A stretch of 64,000 nt of DNA from Bacteroidia bacterium (GTDB taxonomy: Bacteria > Bacteroidota > Bacteroidia > B-17B0 > Aurantibacillaceae). The translations under genes and the position numbers were made by a program. Position 1 is the stretch's first letter, and the number at the start of each line of letters is the position of its first letter. Positions 32,587 through 40,766 of the stretch are shown piece after piece. Location of the stretch: the NCBI GenBank assembly GCA_020846335.1, contig JADLED010000256.1:1-64000 (forward strand), given 5' to 3'. A model generated the notes under the pieces. The model was not told the DNA's origin. It saw only the letters and a list, made by a program, of their open reading frames with translations, and made no database searches.

Positions 32587-33693
32587 ATGGCTGCATCTGC
32601 CAATCCTATTTGTATTGGTGGTGCGGTTACTTTAACCACAAGTGCTTCTACAGCCACTTGGAATACCGGTAGCAATGCCACTTCCATTACTGTTTCCCCT
32701 ACAGTAACTACAACTTATTCTGTGGTTGGTACAGGTTCGGCCAATTGTTTGGCCATCAGAGAAATTACCATTACCGTGCAGCCTTTGCCGGTAATTAGTA
32801 CTGTTAACAATCCATCTTTATTATGTGTTGGCTCAACGGCTACAGTTTCGGCAAGTGGTGCAGCAACCTATACATGGGCTGCAGGAACAGGAAGTAATTC
32901 ACTTTTTAGTCCAACAGTTTCTACCACTTATACCGTGTCTGGTTCCAGCGTTTTTGGATGTGTGAGTAGCAAAACCTTTGCAGTTAATGTAAATACCAAC
33001 ACCATGGGTATTAGTGCGAGTAGTTCAACGGTGTGCGCCGGAAGTCCTGCCTTGTTAACCATTACCGGTGTAAATTCCTACACCTGGTCTAACGGCAGCC
33101 ATTTTCAAACTTTACCAATTGCGCCAACTACCAATACCACTTATTTTGCCACAGGCCGCGATGCCAATTTCTGCCAGTTGAATAACTCTATTACGATTTC
33201 TGTAAATCCTAAACCTAATGTTGTTGCCAATGCCGACAGAAATGTGATTTGCAAAGGCGAAACCACTACACTTACCGCAAATGGTGCCAGCACTTATGTA
33301 TGGAATGGCAATGGTTCGGGATCTACTTTAATTGTAACCCTGCCAGTGGATGTTACCTATACTTATATGGTTGTGGGAACTGACAGCAAAGGTTGTAGCG
33401 ATACTGCCATTGTTTCGGTAGCTGTTAGCAGGTGTACCGGTATTGACAAAAACAATCAGGGTTCGGTGAGCACTGTGCTTTACCCTAATCCAAACAACGG
33501 TGAGTTTGTAATTGAAAGCGCTGCTACTGTTTCGTTGATTGAAGTGAGCGATGTTACCGGACGCGTTATTTTTAGCCGCAAGGCCGATGGTTATACAAAT
33601 AACCTGAGCCTTAAGGAATATTCAGCCGGCGTGTATTATGTGAGAATACAAACTGCTGATAAAACTGAAGTTATTAAAATGATAAAAGAATAA
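32587..33693 (+). CDS. Glycine-rich surface protein, 3' part: Ig-like modules and T9SS sorting domain
   Basis: Continuation in the same frame after the TGA at 32509. It encodes three to four Ig-like modules (SANPICIGGAVTLTTS, NPSLLCVGSTATVSASGAATYTW, SSTVCAGSPALLTITGVNSYTW, NRNVICKGETTTL) and a type A sorting domain (VLYPNPNNGEFVIES ... SAGVYYVRI ... KMIKE). The first internal ATG is at 32587; a TTG lies at 32572. Neither start is followed by a signal peptide, so this part alone could not enter the periplasm. It is best read as the downstream half of one gene, 31630-33693, either inactivated, mis-sequenced, or read through. A terminator follows at 33716. Confidence 0.7.
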   Translation: MAASANPICIGGAVTLTTSASTATWNTGSNATSITVSPTVTTTYSVVGTGSANCLAIREITITVQPLPVISTVNNPSLLCVGSTATVSASGAATYTWAAGTGSNSLFSPTVSTTYTVSGSSVFGCVSSKTFAVNVNTNTMGISASSSTVCAGSPALLTITGVNSYTWSNGSHFQTLPIAPTTNTTYFATGRDANFCQLNNSITISVNPKPNVVANADRNVICKGETTTLTANGASTYVWNGNGSGSTLIVTLPVDVTYTYMVVGTDSKGCSDTAIVSVAVSRCTGIDKNNQGSVSTVLYPNPNNGEFVIESAATVSLIEVSDVTGRVIFSRKADGYTNNLSLKEYSAGVYYVRIQTADKTEVIKMIKE

Positions 33694-33715
33694 TTTTATC
33701 TGACCGCTTTTATAA

Positions 33716-33747
33716 AAGCCTTCCTTTAACCGGGAAGGCTTTTTTTA
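33716..33747 (+). terminator. Rho-independent terminator after the glycine-rich protein locus
   Basis: AAGCCTTCC (33716-33724) pairs with GGAAGGCTT (33733-33741) over an 8-base loop, followed by a run of T. It lies 22 bases after the stop codon at 33693. Confidence 0.88.
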
Positions 33748-33813
33748 TTTCTCTTTTTACACTGACATAGGGTTGTCATAATGGGTAATTAGTTTTGTAT
33801 TAAATCAACTGCT

Positions 33814-34794
33814 ATGAAACCAAAACACATTTTATATTTAAAGGGACAGCATTGCGAAACCACTGCCACCGGAACTTTATTACTTCAACAGGGCATTCAA
33901 CTATCGGAACCAATGTTATTTGGTATTGGCGAAGGACTTGGTTTTATTTTTTGGAAAATGAAAGGCATGGATTTTCCGTTTATTGGCGGAAGGTGTAAAA
34001 GTGATGTGCTCACGCAAAATATTTGCAAAAACCTTAACCTTACTCTTGAAGTTAAAGAAACATCTTCGGTAACAAAAGCCTGGCTTGGAGTAAAGGAATT
34101 GATTGATAATGGAAATGCGGTTGGCCTGAAACTGGATTGTTACCATTTGGAATATTTTTCGAACGCCATGCATTTTGCCGGACATTATGCCGCAATGTAT
34201 GATTATGATAGTGAACACGCTTATTTGGTGGATACAGCGCAACAGGGTTCTTTGGTAAAAACATCGTTAAAGAGTTTGGCCTTGTCGCGCTCGGAAAAGG
34301 GTGCCATGTCTTCGCGAAATTTGTTTTATACTATTAGGGGGAGTGCAACTAATTACAAGCTTGAACATGCCATTAAGCAAGCCATTAGAAATAATGCCCG
34401 GGTGTTTCTTCATCCGCCCATTTCCAACATGGCTTATAAAGGTATTTTAAAAACGGCTGACGGAATTTTAAAATGGTTTGGTCAAAGCAAAAACATTGAA
34501 TCGGATTTTTACACCATGTATGTGTTGATGGAAAGGGCTGGTACCGGTGGTGCTTTGTTCAGAAATTTATACCGCGATTTTTTGAAGGAGAGTGCCCCGA
34601 TTTTGAATTCAGATTTACTCCACAAAGCTGAGGAGCTATATTCAGAAATTGCCAGGGAGTGGGTGCTAGTTGCAGACTTGTTTAAAAAAACCAGCCAAAC
34701 AAAAGAAATAAGGTATTTAGAACAAGCGGCAGATGTTTTAAAAAAGCTTTCGGTGCAGGAATACCAGGCTATGTTGCTGCTTAGTGGTATTTAA
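33814..34794 (+). CDS. BtrH-like (butirosin H N-terminal domain) protein
   Basis: A 326-residue protein resembling the BtrH_N family, papain-like acyltransferases named after the butirosin enzyme that moves an acyl group from a carrier protein to an aminoglycoside. Candidate triad: Cys14 (LKGQHCETTATGTLL), His124 (HFAGHYAAMYDYD) and Asp140 (AYLVDTA). The region FGIGEGLGFIFWKM is also typical. Residues about 180-326 form a helical C-terminal domain like DUF4872. No carrier protein or biosynthetic genes adjoin it, so its substrate is unknown; peptide cleavage or amide formation are possible. No signal peptide. A TAGTTTTG box at 33790-33797 precedes it, with poor -33 spacing. Confidence 0.75.
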   Translation: MKPKHILYLKGQHCETTATGTLLLQQGIQLSEPMLFGIGEGLGFIFWKMKGMDFPFIGGRCKSDVLTQNICKNLNLTLEVKETSSVTKAWLGVKELIDNGNAVGLKLDCYHLEYFSNAMHFAGHYAAMYDYDSEHAYLVDTAQQGSLVKTSLKSLALSRSEKGAMSSRNLFYTIRGSATNYKLEHAIKQAIRNNARVFLHPPISNMAYKGILKTADGILKWFGQSKNIESDFYTMYVLMERAGTGGALFRNLYRDFLKESAPILNSDLLHKAEELYSEIAREWVLVADLFKKTSQTKEIRYLEQAADVLKKLSVQEYQAMLLLSGI

Positions 34795-34802
34795 TTTCAT
34801 AA

Positions 34803-34828
34803 AAAAAGCGACCTGTAGTCGCCTTTTA
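34803..34828. terminator. Bidirectional terminator between convergent genes
   Basis: AAAAGCGAC / GTCGCCTTTT hairpin with a short loop (CTGTA), flanked by A-run and T-run so that it can work on both strands. It sits between the stops of the BtrH-like gene (34794) and the DUF3276 gene (34838). Confidence 0.8.
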
Positions 34829-34837
34829 ATTATTTTT

Positions 34838-35173
34838 TTAGTTTCCTAAATCCTCGAAACTAATGTCTGATTCCTTTTTTTCGCCGCTTACCTGCGAGGT
34901 GGTGTCGGGTTCTGGTGCATTTTCTTTAATGTGTGTAATGGCCTCGTTAAGTCCTTCAATAAATTTTTCGAAGTCTTCTTTATACAAAAAGATTTTGTGT
35001 TTTTCGTAGGTAAACTTTCCATCGGTGCCAAAGCGCTTTTTGCTTTCGGTAATGGTTAGGTAATAATCATTCCCACGGGTGCTCTTTACATCAAAAAAGT
35101 AAGTACGTTTTCCCGCCCTCACCGATTTTGAGAACAAATCTCCCCTGTCGTTTTTTTCAAGTTCTTCTGACAT
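34838..35173 (-). CDS. DUF3276 / PUR-alpha-like nucleic-acid-binding protein
   Basis: A 111-residue protein matching the DUF3276 family, a bacterial PUR-alpha-like fold: LFSKSVRAGKRTYFFDVKSTRGNDYYLTITESKK, then KHKIFLYKEDFEKFIEGL. PUR domains bind single-stranded DNA or RNA; family members occur across Bacteroidota and spirochaetes, and the cellular role is not settled. The C-terminal 30 residues are acidic and disordered (PEPDTTSQVSGEKKESD). Single-gene unit sharing the terminator at 34803-34828. Confidence 0.85.
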   Translation of the reverse strand: MSEELEKNDRGDLFSKSVRAGKRTYFFDVKSTRGNDYYLTITESKKRFGTDGKFTYEKHKIFLYKEDFEKFIEGLNEAITHIKENAPEPDTTSQVSGEKKESDISFEDLGN

Positions 35174-35267
35174 AATCTTTATATTGTATTAAGCAAATAT
35201 TGAAAAAAAGTTCCAAGATACACTTAGGTGTTAATAATTTGACTTTATTGTTAATAGCCACAGTCAC

Positions 35268-35297
35268 AAAAAAGCCGCTGATGTTAAATTCAGCGGC
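35268..35297 (-). terminator. Terminator of the 35321 lipoprotein gene
   Basis: GCCGCTGA (35274-35281) pairs with TCAGCGGC (35290-35297); on the minus strand the stem is followed by TTTTTTG. It begins 24 bases beyond the stop of the lipoprotein gene. Confidence 0.85.
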
Positions 35298-35320
35298 GCT
35301 TTGTGATGGATGATTTTTGT

Positions 35321-35896
35321 TTACGATTTAGTTTCCTTTTTAACTTCCTTTATGTTCTTGCAGCTATCAAACATTTTTTGAACGGCATCTTTGCCATAGG
35401 TGTTTCCTTCGCTGTTAAACAAATCCTCGAAGCTGTATTCGCTGTTGCCAATTTTTTGATTAACGATGAAATGAAATTCCGGTTCGGTGATGGCGCTTTC
35501 CCACATAATGGCATTAGGTTCTTCTTTAACAAAGCTTTTGAGTTTATTTACCTCATCACTTTTAATGTCTTCTTTTCTTAATGCTAAATCGGCATTTTGT
35601 TCGTTGATTGAAACGCCAAACGTTTTGCCTACTTTAATTTCGAGTGCGCCTGAACTTTGTTCGGTGATGCTGAGTTTGGCTGCAACGGTGTCGGGCACAA
35701 AAATGGCAAAGGGTTTGCCGTAACGGCTCAGATCAACAATGTGCATGCCTTCGGGTGCCACAATGGCCTCTGATTTTTTTTCGCCGCAGGAAAAAATGCC
35801 GGCGCCAATTACAAGTGCAACAAAAAATTGTTTTATGCCGCGCAAGGTGGTGGAAGTGTTTATTACAATTGTTTCAGATTTTTTTTGTGATTTCAT
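35321..35896 (-). CDS. Unknown lipoprotein
   Basis: A 191-residue protein from the ATG at 35896 (MKSQKKSETIVIN); an earlier ATG at 35929 adds 11 residues and is less likely. A hydrophobic stretch FFVALVIGAGIFSC forms a lipobox-like end with Cys near residue 38, so it is probably lipidated and periplasmic. The mature part is a soluble alpha/beta domain (HIVDLSRYGKPFAIFVPDTVAA, KLKSFVKEEPNAIMWESAITEPEFHFIVNQKIG). I do not recognise the family. It has its own terminator at 35268-35297. Confidence 0.7.
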   Translation of the reverse strand: MKSQKKSETIVINTSTTLRGIKQFFVALVIGAGIFSCGEKKSEAIVAPEGMHIVDLSRYGKPFAIFVPDTVAAKLSITEQSSGALEIKVGKTFGVSINEQNADLALRKEDIKSDEVNKLKSFVKEEPNAIMWESAITEPEFHFIVNQKIGNSEYSFEDLFNSEGNTYGKDAVQKMFDSCKNIKEVKKETKS

Positions 35897-36036
35897 TTTT
35901 ATTGGATTGATGTTGTAAATATAATTCAATTTTTGTTTGTTATGCTTTATGGGCGATGTTGATTCTGTATTTGTAATCTGCAGGCAGGAAATGGTTTGTT
36001 TGATGGGTTGGGTTTATTTGCTCCAATTCTGCTGCA

Positions 36037-36100
36037 ACAAAAAACCCCGCCGTAGCGAGGTTTGTATGGAAATAAAAAACCCCGCTTCTGCGGGGCTTTT
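36037..36100 (-). terminator. Tandem terminators of the Lys/Ala-rich small protein gene
   Basis: Two GC-rich hairpins lie one after the other. The first met on the minus strand (36077-36098) is AGCCCCGC-AGAA-GCGGGGTT followed by TTTT; the second (36043-36062) is AACCTCGC-TACG-GCGGGGTT with one mismatch, also followed by a T-run. Doubled terminators suggest a highly transcribed short gene. Confidence 0.8.
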
Positions 36101-36101
36101 A

Positions 36102-36209
36102 TTACTTTTTCTTTGCAGCTTTTTTAGCAGCTTTTTTAGGAGCGGCTTTTTTCGCAGCTTTTTTTGCAGCTTTTTTAGGAGCGGCTTTTTTTGCTTTTTT
36201 TGTTGCCAT
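36102..36209 (-). CDS. 35-residue Lys/Ala-rich histone H1-like protein
   Basis: ATG at 36209 opens a 35-codon frame coding for MATKKAKKAAPKKAAKKAAK and a tail of the same pattern, ending KKK then TAA. Composition is only Met, Thr, Lys, Ala and Pro, with KKAA/APKKAA repeats as in the C-terminal tail of histone H1 and bacterial Hc1/AlgP-like proteins. It would bind DNA by charge alone and may compact the nucleoid. The strong tandem terminators just beyond the stop support a real transcription unit. It is too short for most gene callers. An alternative is that the GCT/AAA triplet repeats are chance, but frame, start and terminators agree. Confidence 0.7.
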   Translation of the reverse strand: MATKKAKKAAPKKAAKKAAKKAAPKKAAKKAAKKK

Positions 36210-36494
36210 GGTTATTTGTTTTTTGAGATTTGTTGATACGAAGTAAATAAATTATTTAGTGTTATCTAATTATTCGTTCAATATTTTTTCAACATCAATT
36301 TGTTGAAATTGTTAATAGCGCTTTTCTTCGCCCGTTTCAAACCTTTGTATTTTCTGATTAATGGGCCATTGTGTTTTTTACTAAGCCTTGAAAGTATTGA
36401 TTTTACAGGTGTTTCGAGAGTTCGTGTTTTTTTTCTTACCTGCTTTTAATTTTTTTACTTTGCCTCGGCGCTTTTTTTTGAGCACAAAATATTT
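36210..36494. other. Intergenic region upstream of the histone-like gene
   Basis: A 285-base AT-rich gap between the 3' end of the 36495 gene and the small histone-like gene. It holds a perfect 8-base inverted repeat TTTCAACA (36287-36294) / TGTTGAAA (36301-36308) with a 6-base spacer, about 80 bases before the ATG at 36209; a possible operator. No ORF seen. Confidence 0.4.
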
Positions 36495-38132
36495 TTACTC
36501 CTTCACCAAAATTTCTTCTTCAATTTCCCAATCGGCTAACACTTTAAGTTGTTTTTGACTAATAAATACCTGCTCAGGAAGTTTTTTGAATAATAAATCA
36601 CCTCCATCCCATTTTTTATTTTCATTGTTATCGTAAATTACTTTAAGCGTGTAGTTACCCGGCAAAACATCAGTAAAATCAAGTGTTACAGCGTTGCTCG
36701 ATGATAACGCAAACGATAAAAAGCGTTGTTGTGTAACTTTTTGCTGTTCGTTAAGGAGTTGAACCACGTAACTCTGTTTTTTATTTAATTTCAATTTTAC
36801 TGTCGCTTTTCCAAATTCAACTTTACTTCTGCACTTAACTGTAAACAAATCGCTATCGTTTGGCAAGCCGCTCATATCCTTAAACACAGCAGTATCGAGT
36901 TGTAATATATAAGTATTGCCTTCTTTTAATGAATTGCTGATTTCGAATGCTGATACCGACACCCATTTGCCTGTAATGTTTTGTTTACCGATTAAAGTGT
37001 CGTCTTTACTTTTTAGCCGTATTCCTTTCAATCGCGCTGTGGCCGTGGTATCCATCCACACCGGAAAATTAATCTGAAGTTTTTGATTCAATTCGAGTAT
37101 CCCCAATGTTGCGTTGGTACCGCTGCTTTTTATTTTCCGTTTTGCATTGTTGCGGGGCAGCACCATTTTTAGTGTATCGGTTTTTGAATTGCCGGCAATT
37201 TTTACTTTTAATGCAATGGTATCGTTTAATCCTTTGTAAAAAAAACGGATGGTGTCTTTCTCCACATCTTTGTTTAGCTCCATCAAAAGCCTGTTCTGCG
37301 CTGCGTTCAGGGCATCCAACTTAATTCTTGCCTTTTTATTCAACACTATCTGACCAAAACCAAAATAAGGTGAGCTTACTTTTTTAATATAGGTTTTAGG
37401 TGCTTCTTCCTGAAACATGCGCAGTTTAATTGCTGTGTCTGAAATCAAATTCATGGTGGGACCATAAAAGGACACCTTTTCCACATCACCATCGTAGAGG
37501 TTGTTTTTGTTGTTGTCGCTAATAGCAAAAATCTCAAAGGGCCTGTGTGGAAGATAGCTAAATAAAAATTTTCCATCAGCCCCGGTTTTGGTAATGTACT
37601 CGGGTGTGTATTTATAAGGCATACTGTCGCTTCGCAAATTGGCATCGTAAAGCCCTACCATTACCGAGCCCACGGGTTGATTGGAAGATGCATCCTGAAT
37701 TTCTCCGCTCAGTTTCAACGTATCTATTTGTGGGCCGGTAGAAAAAACAAATTCAAAATCCTTTATTAAATTGGTTTCGTGCATATCGGCAATGCAGGCG
37801 CCAAACAAAAAGCGATAGGTGGTTGAAGGCATCAACTCTTCCTGCTTAAAACGAATTAAAATGGTTTTTCCTTCGGCAACTACTTCAGGCGCGGTTTTTA
37901 ATCGGGGTGTAATTACCAACTGATCCGGATTCTTCATCTGCACAAATTCATCAAACCGCAATAAAATAGTATTGGTGTTTATGTCCACCGATTTGTTTTT
38001 TGGAATGGCCTCTAACAATTTGGGTGGTTCAAGATCGCGCGGACCGCCTCCAAGTGTGCCTATTTGAGCACAATGCGTGAGCAGCAAAACCAGCAATGCA
38101 CCTGAAAGTATTTGAACAGAAAGCCTTGACAT
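36495..38132 (-). CDS. Ig-like (Big_5/SbsA-type) domain lipoprotein
   Basis: A 545-residue exported protein. The N-terminus ends in LLLTHCAQIGTLGGGPRDLEPP, a signal with a Cys followed by the GGPxDxxPP stretch usual in a Bacteroidota lipoprotein family. Residues about 35-130 form the SbsA-like Ig domain (KNKSVDINTNTILLRFDEFVQ). About 145-230 is a regulatory-like beta domain (SGEIQDASSNQPVGSVMVGLYD), and the rest is beta-rich with no named fold, ending PGNYTLKVIYDNNENKKWDGGDL. The divergent radical SAM gene starts 38 bases away. Role unknown; surface or periplasmic location is inferred. Confidence 0.75.
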   Translation of the reverse strand: MSRLSVQILSGALLVLLLTHCAQIGTLGGGPRDLEPPKLLEAIPKNKSVDINTNTILLRFDEFVQMKNPDQLVITPRLKTAPEVVAEGKTILIRFKQEELMPSTTYRFLFGACIADMHETNLIKDFEFVFSTGPQIDTLKLSGEIQDASSNQPVGSVMVGLYDANLRSDSMPYKYTPEYITKTGADGKFLFSYLPHRPFEIFAISDNNKNNLYDGDVEKVSFYGPTMNLISDTAIKLRMFQEEAPKTYIKKVSSPYFGFGQIVLNKKARIKLDALNAAQNRLLMELNKDVEKDTIRFFYKGLNDTIALKVKIAGNSKTDTLKMVLPRNNAKRKIKSSGTNATLGILELNQKLQINFPVWMDTTATARLKGIRLKSKDDTLIGKQNITGKWVSVSAFEISNSLKEGNTYILQLDTAVFKDMSGLPNDSDLFTVKCRSKVEFGKATVKLKLNKKQSYVVQLLNEQQKVTQQRFLSFALSSSNAVTLDFTDVLPGNYTLKVIYDNNENKKWDGGDLLFKKLPEQVFISQKQLKVLADWEIEEEILVKE

Positions 38133-38170
38133 AGATTAACCTTGTAAAAATAGTCACAATATTCTATTTA

Positions 38171-39208
38171 ATGTATCTTTATGTTTTCGATTTGATTCAC
38201 TACTACATAGGCATTCTTAAAAAACTTTCACCCACCAAAATCATCAATTTTATAAAATTGTATGTTGGCTTTTATTACTCGCGGTGGAAAGGAGAACCCA
38301 AACAATTTGCCCTGCCCTTTTATGTGAGCATTGAACCCACCACCTCTTGCAACCTCCGCTGCCCCGAATGCCCAAGTGGTTTGCGTGAGTTTTCAAGACC
38401 CACCGGCATGTTGCAAAACAATTTATTCGAAAAAATTATTCTTCAGTTAAAAGGGCATCTGCACAGTCTTACTTTTTATTTTCAGGGCGAACCTTACCTC
38501 AATCCTGAGTTTTTAAAAATGGTGGCCTTTGCCAATACACAAAACATTTATACCATTACCAGCACAAACGCTCATTATTTAACCGAGGAAAATGCAAGGC
38601 AAACAGTTTTAAGTAAACTCGATAAACTGATAATTTCTGTAGATGGCATTACCCAGGAAGTGTATGAGCAATACCGAATCGGTGGCCGGCTGGATAAAGT
38701 TCTAGAAGGCACCAAAGAAATTTTAAAACAAAAACAACTTTTAAAAAGTAAAACCCCTCATGTGGTTTGGCAGTTTGTGGTGTTTAAACCCAACCAACAT
38801 CAGGTGGAAGCTGTAAAAAAATTGGGGCGCGAATTGGGTGTAAACGAAGTGAAAATTAAAACCGCGCAGGTTTACGATTTTGAGAACGGAAACAATTTGA
38901 TTCCGGATATCGAAAAATATTCGCGCTACACAAAAAAAAGCGACGGCACGTTTGCATTAAAAAACAAATTGCTTAACCAGTGCTGGCGCATGTGGCAGGG
39001 CTGTGTAATAACCTGGGACGGCAAAGTGGTGCCTTGTTGTTTTGATAAAGACGCCAAATACAAATTGGGTAATCTTGCCAATACTTCTTTTGCCAACATC
39101 TGGCATTCTTCTTCTTACAACAATTTTCGTCGGTCTATTCTTAATAGCCGAAGCAGCATTGATATTTGCAATAATTGCAGCGAGGGTACCGAAGTTTGGT
39201 CGGAATAA
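38171..39208 (+). CDS. Radical SAM/SPASM domain protein
   Basis: A 345-residue enzyme with the radical SAM cluster motif CNLRCPEC (Cys60, Cys64, Cys67) that binds a 4Fe-4S cluster and S-adenosylmethionine. The C-terminal SPASM region carries further cysteines for auxiliary clusters: NQCWRMWQGCVITWDGKVVPCCFDKD and DICNNCSEG. Such enzymes modify peptides, proteins or small molecules; no precursor peptide or obvious partner gene is adjacent. Residues 1-50 are hydrophobic/aromatic and may lie along the membrane. The gene ends 6 bases before the convergent MlaF-like gene. Confidence 0.88.
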   Translation: MYLYVFDLIHYYIGILKKLSPTKIINFIKLYVGFYYSRWKGEPKQFALPFYVSIEPTTSCNLRCPECPSGLREFSRPTGMLQNNLFEKIILQLKGHLHSLTFYFQGEPYLNPEFLKMVAFANTQNIYTITSTNAHYLTEENARQTVLSKLDKLIISVDGITQEVYEQYRIGGRLDKVLEGTKEILKQKQLLKSKTPHVVWQFVVFKPNQHQVEAVKKLGRELGVNEVKIKTAQVYDFENGNNLIPDIEKYSRYTKKSDGTFALKNKLLNQCWRMWQGCVITWDGKVVPCCFDKDAKYKLGNLANTSFANIWHSSSYNNFRRSILNSRSSIDICNNCSEGTEVWSE

Positions 39209-39214
39209 GGGTAA

Positions 39215-39976
39215 TTAAAGTTTAGAAAGGCTGCTGTAAATGTTTTTCATAAACTCACTGGCAAAAACAAAGTTAAAAAGTTCTTCGTTTTTTGTTTTCA
39301 AAATCTGTGATTTGTCGCCGGTCCACCAGTTTTCGCCCTTGTGCACAAACATAATGTTGTCGCCAATTTCAATCACACTGTTCATATCGTGCGTCACAAT
39401 AATGGTGGTCATGTTAAACTCGCGGGTAATGTCGTTAATCAATTCATCAATAATAATGGATGTTTTAGGGTCGAGGCCCGAGTTGGGCTCGTCGCAAAAC
39501 AGGTAGCTTGGGTTATTGGCAATGGCGCGGGCCAAAGCCGCACGTTTTTTCATGCCACCGCTTAGTTCAGCCGGATAAAGGGCGTTTTTACCTTCCAGCT
39601 TTACCCTCTTGAGGCAAAAATTTACCCGTTCGGTTTTTTCTTCGCGACTCAATGTGGTAAACATGTCTAACGGAAAACGCACATTTTCTTCGAGAGTTTG
39701 CGAATCAAACAAAGCGCCACCCTGAAACAACATGCCTATTTTTTTTCGTATTTCCTGTTGCCCGTCAGATGTTAGTTTTGGAAAATTTTCAGTGCCATAA
39801 ATAATGTCGCCCGAATCAACGGGATGCAAGCCCACCATTAATTTTAAAATGGTTGTTTTGCCGCAACCGCTTTCGCCAATAATTAAATTGGTTTTGCCCT
39901 GCAAAAACTTAAACGACACGTCTTTTACAATATGCCTGTCGCCAAACGTTTTATTTATGTTGCGGATTTCTATCAA
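39215..39976 (-). CDS. MlaF-type ABC transporter ATP-binding protein
   Basis: A 253-residue ABC ATPase: Walker A GESGCGKTT (34-42), Q-loop LFQGGALFDSQT, signature LSGGMKKRAALARA, Walker B YLFCDEPNSGLDP and switch VTHD. The sequence FQGGALFDSQTLEENVRFPL is characteristic of the MlaF branch, which powers phospholipid traffic between the inner and outer membranes. Its start overlaps the stop of the MlaE-type permease gene by 4 bases. The MCE-domain protein MlaD usually found next to them is not here, so it must be elsewhere. Cytoplasmic face of the inner membrane. Confidence 0.88.
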   Translation of the reverse strand: MIEIRNINKTFGDRHIVKDVSFKFLQGKTNLIIGESGCGKTTILKLMVGLHPVDSGDIIYGTENFPKLTSDGQQEIRKKIGMLFQGGALFDSQTLEENVRFPLDMFTTLSREEKTERVNFCLKRVKLEGKNALYPAELSGGMKKRAALARAIANNPSYLFCDEPNSGLDPKTSIIIDELINDITREFNMTTIIVTHDMNSVIEIGDNIMFVHKGENWWTGDKSQILKTKNEELFNFVFASEFMKNIYSSLSKL

Positions 39977-40716
39977 TTGCCGATAAACAAATTGGTGTAA
40001 ATTAAGCTAAACAGCAAAATTAAAATACTGCTGTAAACCACGGCATTGGTGCTACTACGCCCAACTTCCAATGCGCCACCCGAAGTGTAATACCCATAAT
40101 AAGAAGAAACCGACGTGATAAGAAAAGCAAAGGTGATGCTTTTAGCAATTGAATAGCCAACTTTCCAGGGCATAAAAAACGCCTGAATGCCAAATACATA
40201 TTCATACGCCGTGCAGGCTCCTGATGATACGCCCATAACAAAGCCGCCCACCAAACCAAGAAACATGCTTAATACAACTAACACAGGAAAAATAATCATG
40301 GCGCCCGAAATTTTAGGAAAGATGAGATAACTCGCCGAATTAATTCCCATAATTTCCAAAGCATCAATTTGTTCGGTAATACGCATGGCGCCAATTTCGG
40401 AAGCAATGTTTGAACCCACCTTGCCTGCTAAAATTAAACACAAAATAGTTGAGCTAAATTCAAGAATCATACTTTCGCGCGTGGTAAAGCCCACTGCATA
40501 CAGAGGCATTAAAGGACTATCAACCGCATAAGCTGCCTGAATGGTTATGATACCGCCCATAAATACAGAGATAATGGCAACAATTGGTAAGGAAGAAATT
40601 CCTATGCTGTCAATTTCGAAAATAATCTGTCGAAAATAAACGCTGTGTTTTTGGGGACGTTTAAAAACCCTTACCATTAATAAAAAATAGCGGCCTATGT
40701 TATGTATCGGATTCAA
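39973..40716 (-). CDS. MlaE-type ABC transporter permease
   Basis: A 247-residue inner-membrane permease of the MlaE family. Typical parts: FRQIIFEIDSIGISSLPIVAIISVFMGGIITIQ, ESMILEFSSTILCLILAGKVGSNIASEIGAMRITEQIDALEIMG (the conserved EIGxMRxxEQIDALE loop) and five to six hydrophobic helices, ending SSILILLFSLIYTNLFIG. It works with the ATPase encoded next (4-base overlap) in lipid transport across the envelope. Substrate direction is debated for the family. Confidence 0.9.
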   Translation of the reverse strand: MNPIHNIGRYFLLMVRVFKRPQKHSVYFRQIIFEIDSIGISSLPIVAIISVFMGGIITIQAAYAVDSPLMPLYAVGFTTRESMILEFSSTILCLILAGKVGSNIASEIGAMRITEQIDALEIMGINSASYLIFPKISGAMIIFPVLVVLSMFLGLVGGFVMGVSSGACTAYEYVFGIQAFFMPWKVGYSIAKSITFAFLITSVSSYYGYYTSGGALEVGRSSTNAVVYSSILILLFSLIYTNLFIGN

Positions 40717-40747
40717 AAGCGGATTCTAAATTAAGAAATTATTCGCG

Positions 40748-40755
40748 TATATTTG
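40748..40755 (+). promoter_or_regulatory. -7 promoter box before the small Cys-rich ORF
   Basis: TATATTTG matches TAnnTTTG and ends 11 bases before the ATG at 40767, implying a very short leader. No clear TTG lies at the -33 position. Confidence 0.35.
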
Positions 40756-40766
40756 TTATAGCCTAT

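Noticed and set aside
35937..36236. 99-codon plus-strand ORF over the histone-like gene
   Set aside because: It runs through two terminator hairpins and is antisense to the Lys/Ala-rich frame; its Phe/Ser/Cys-rich product is an artefact.
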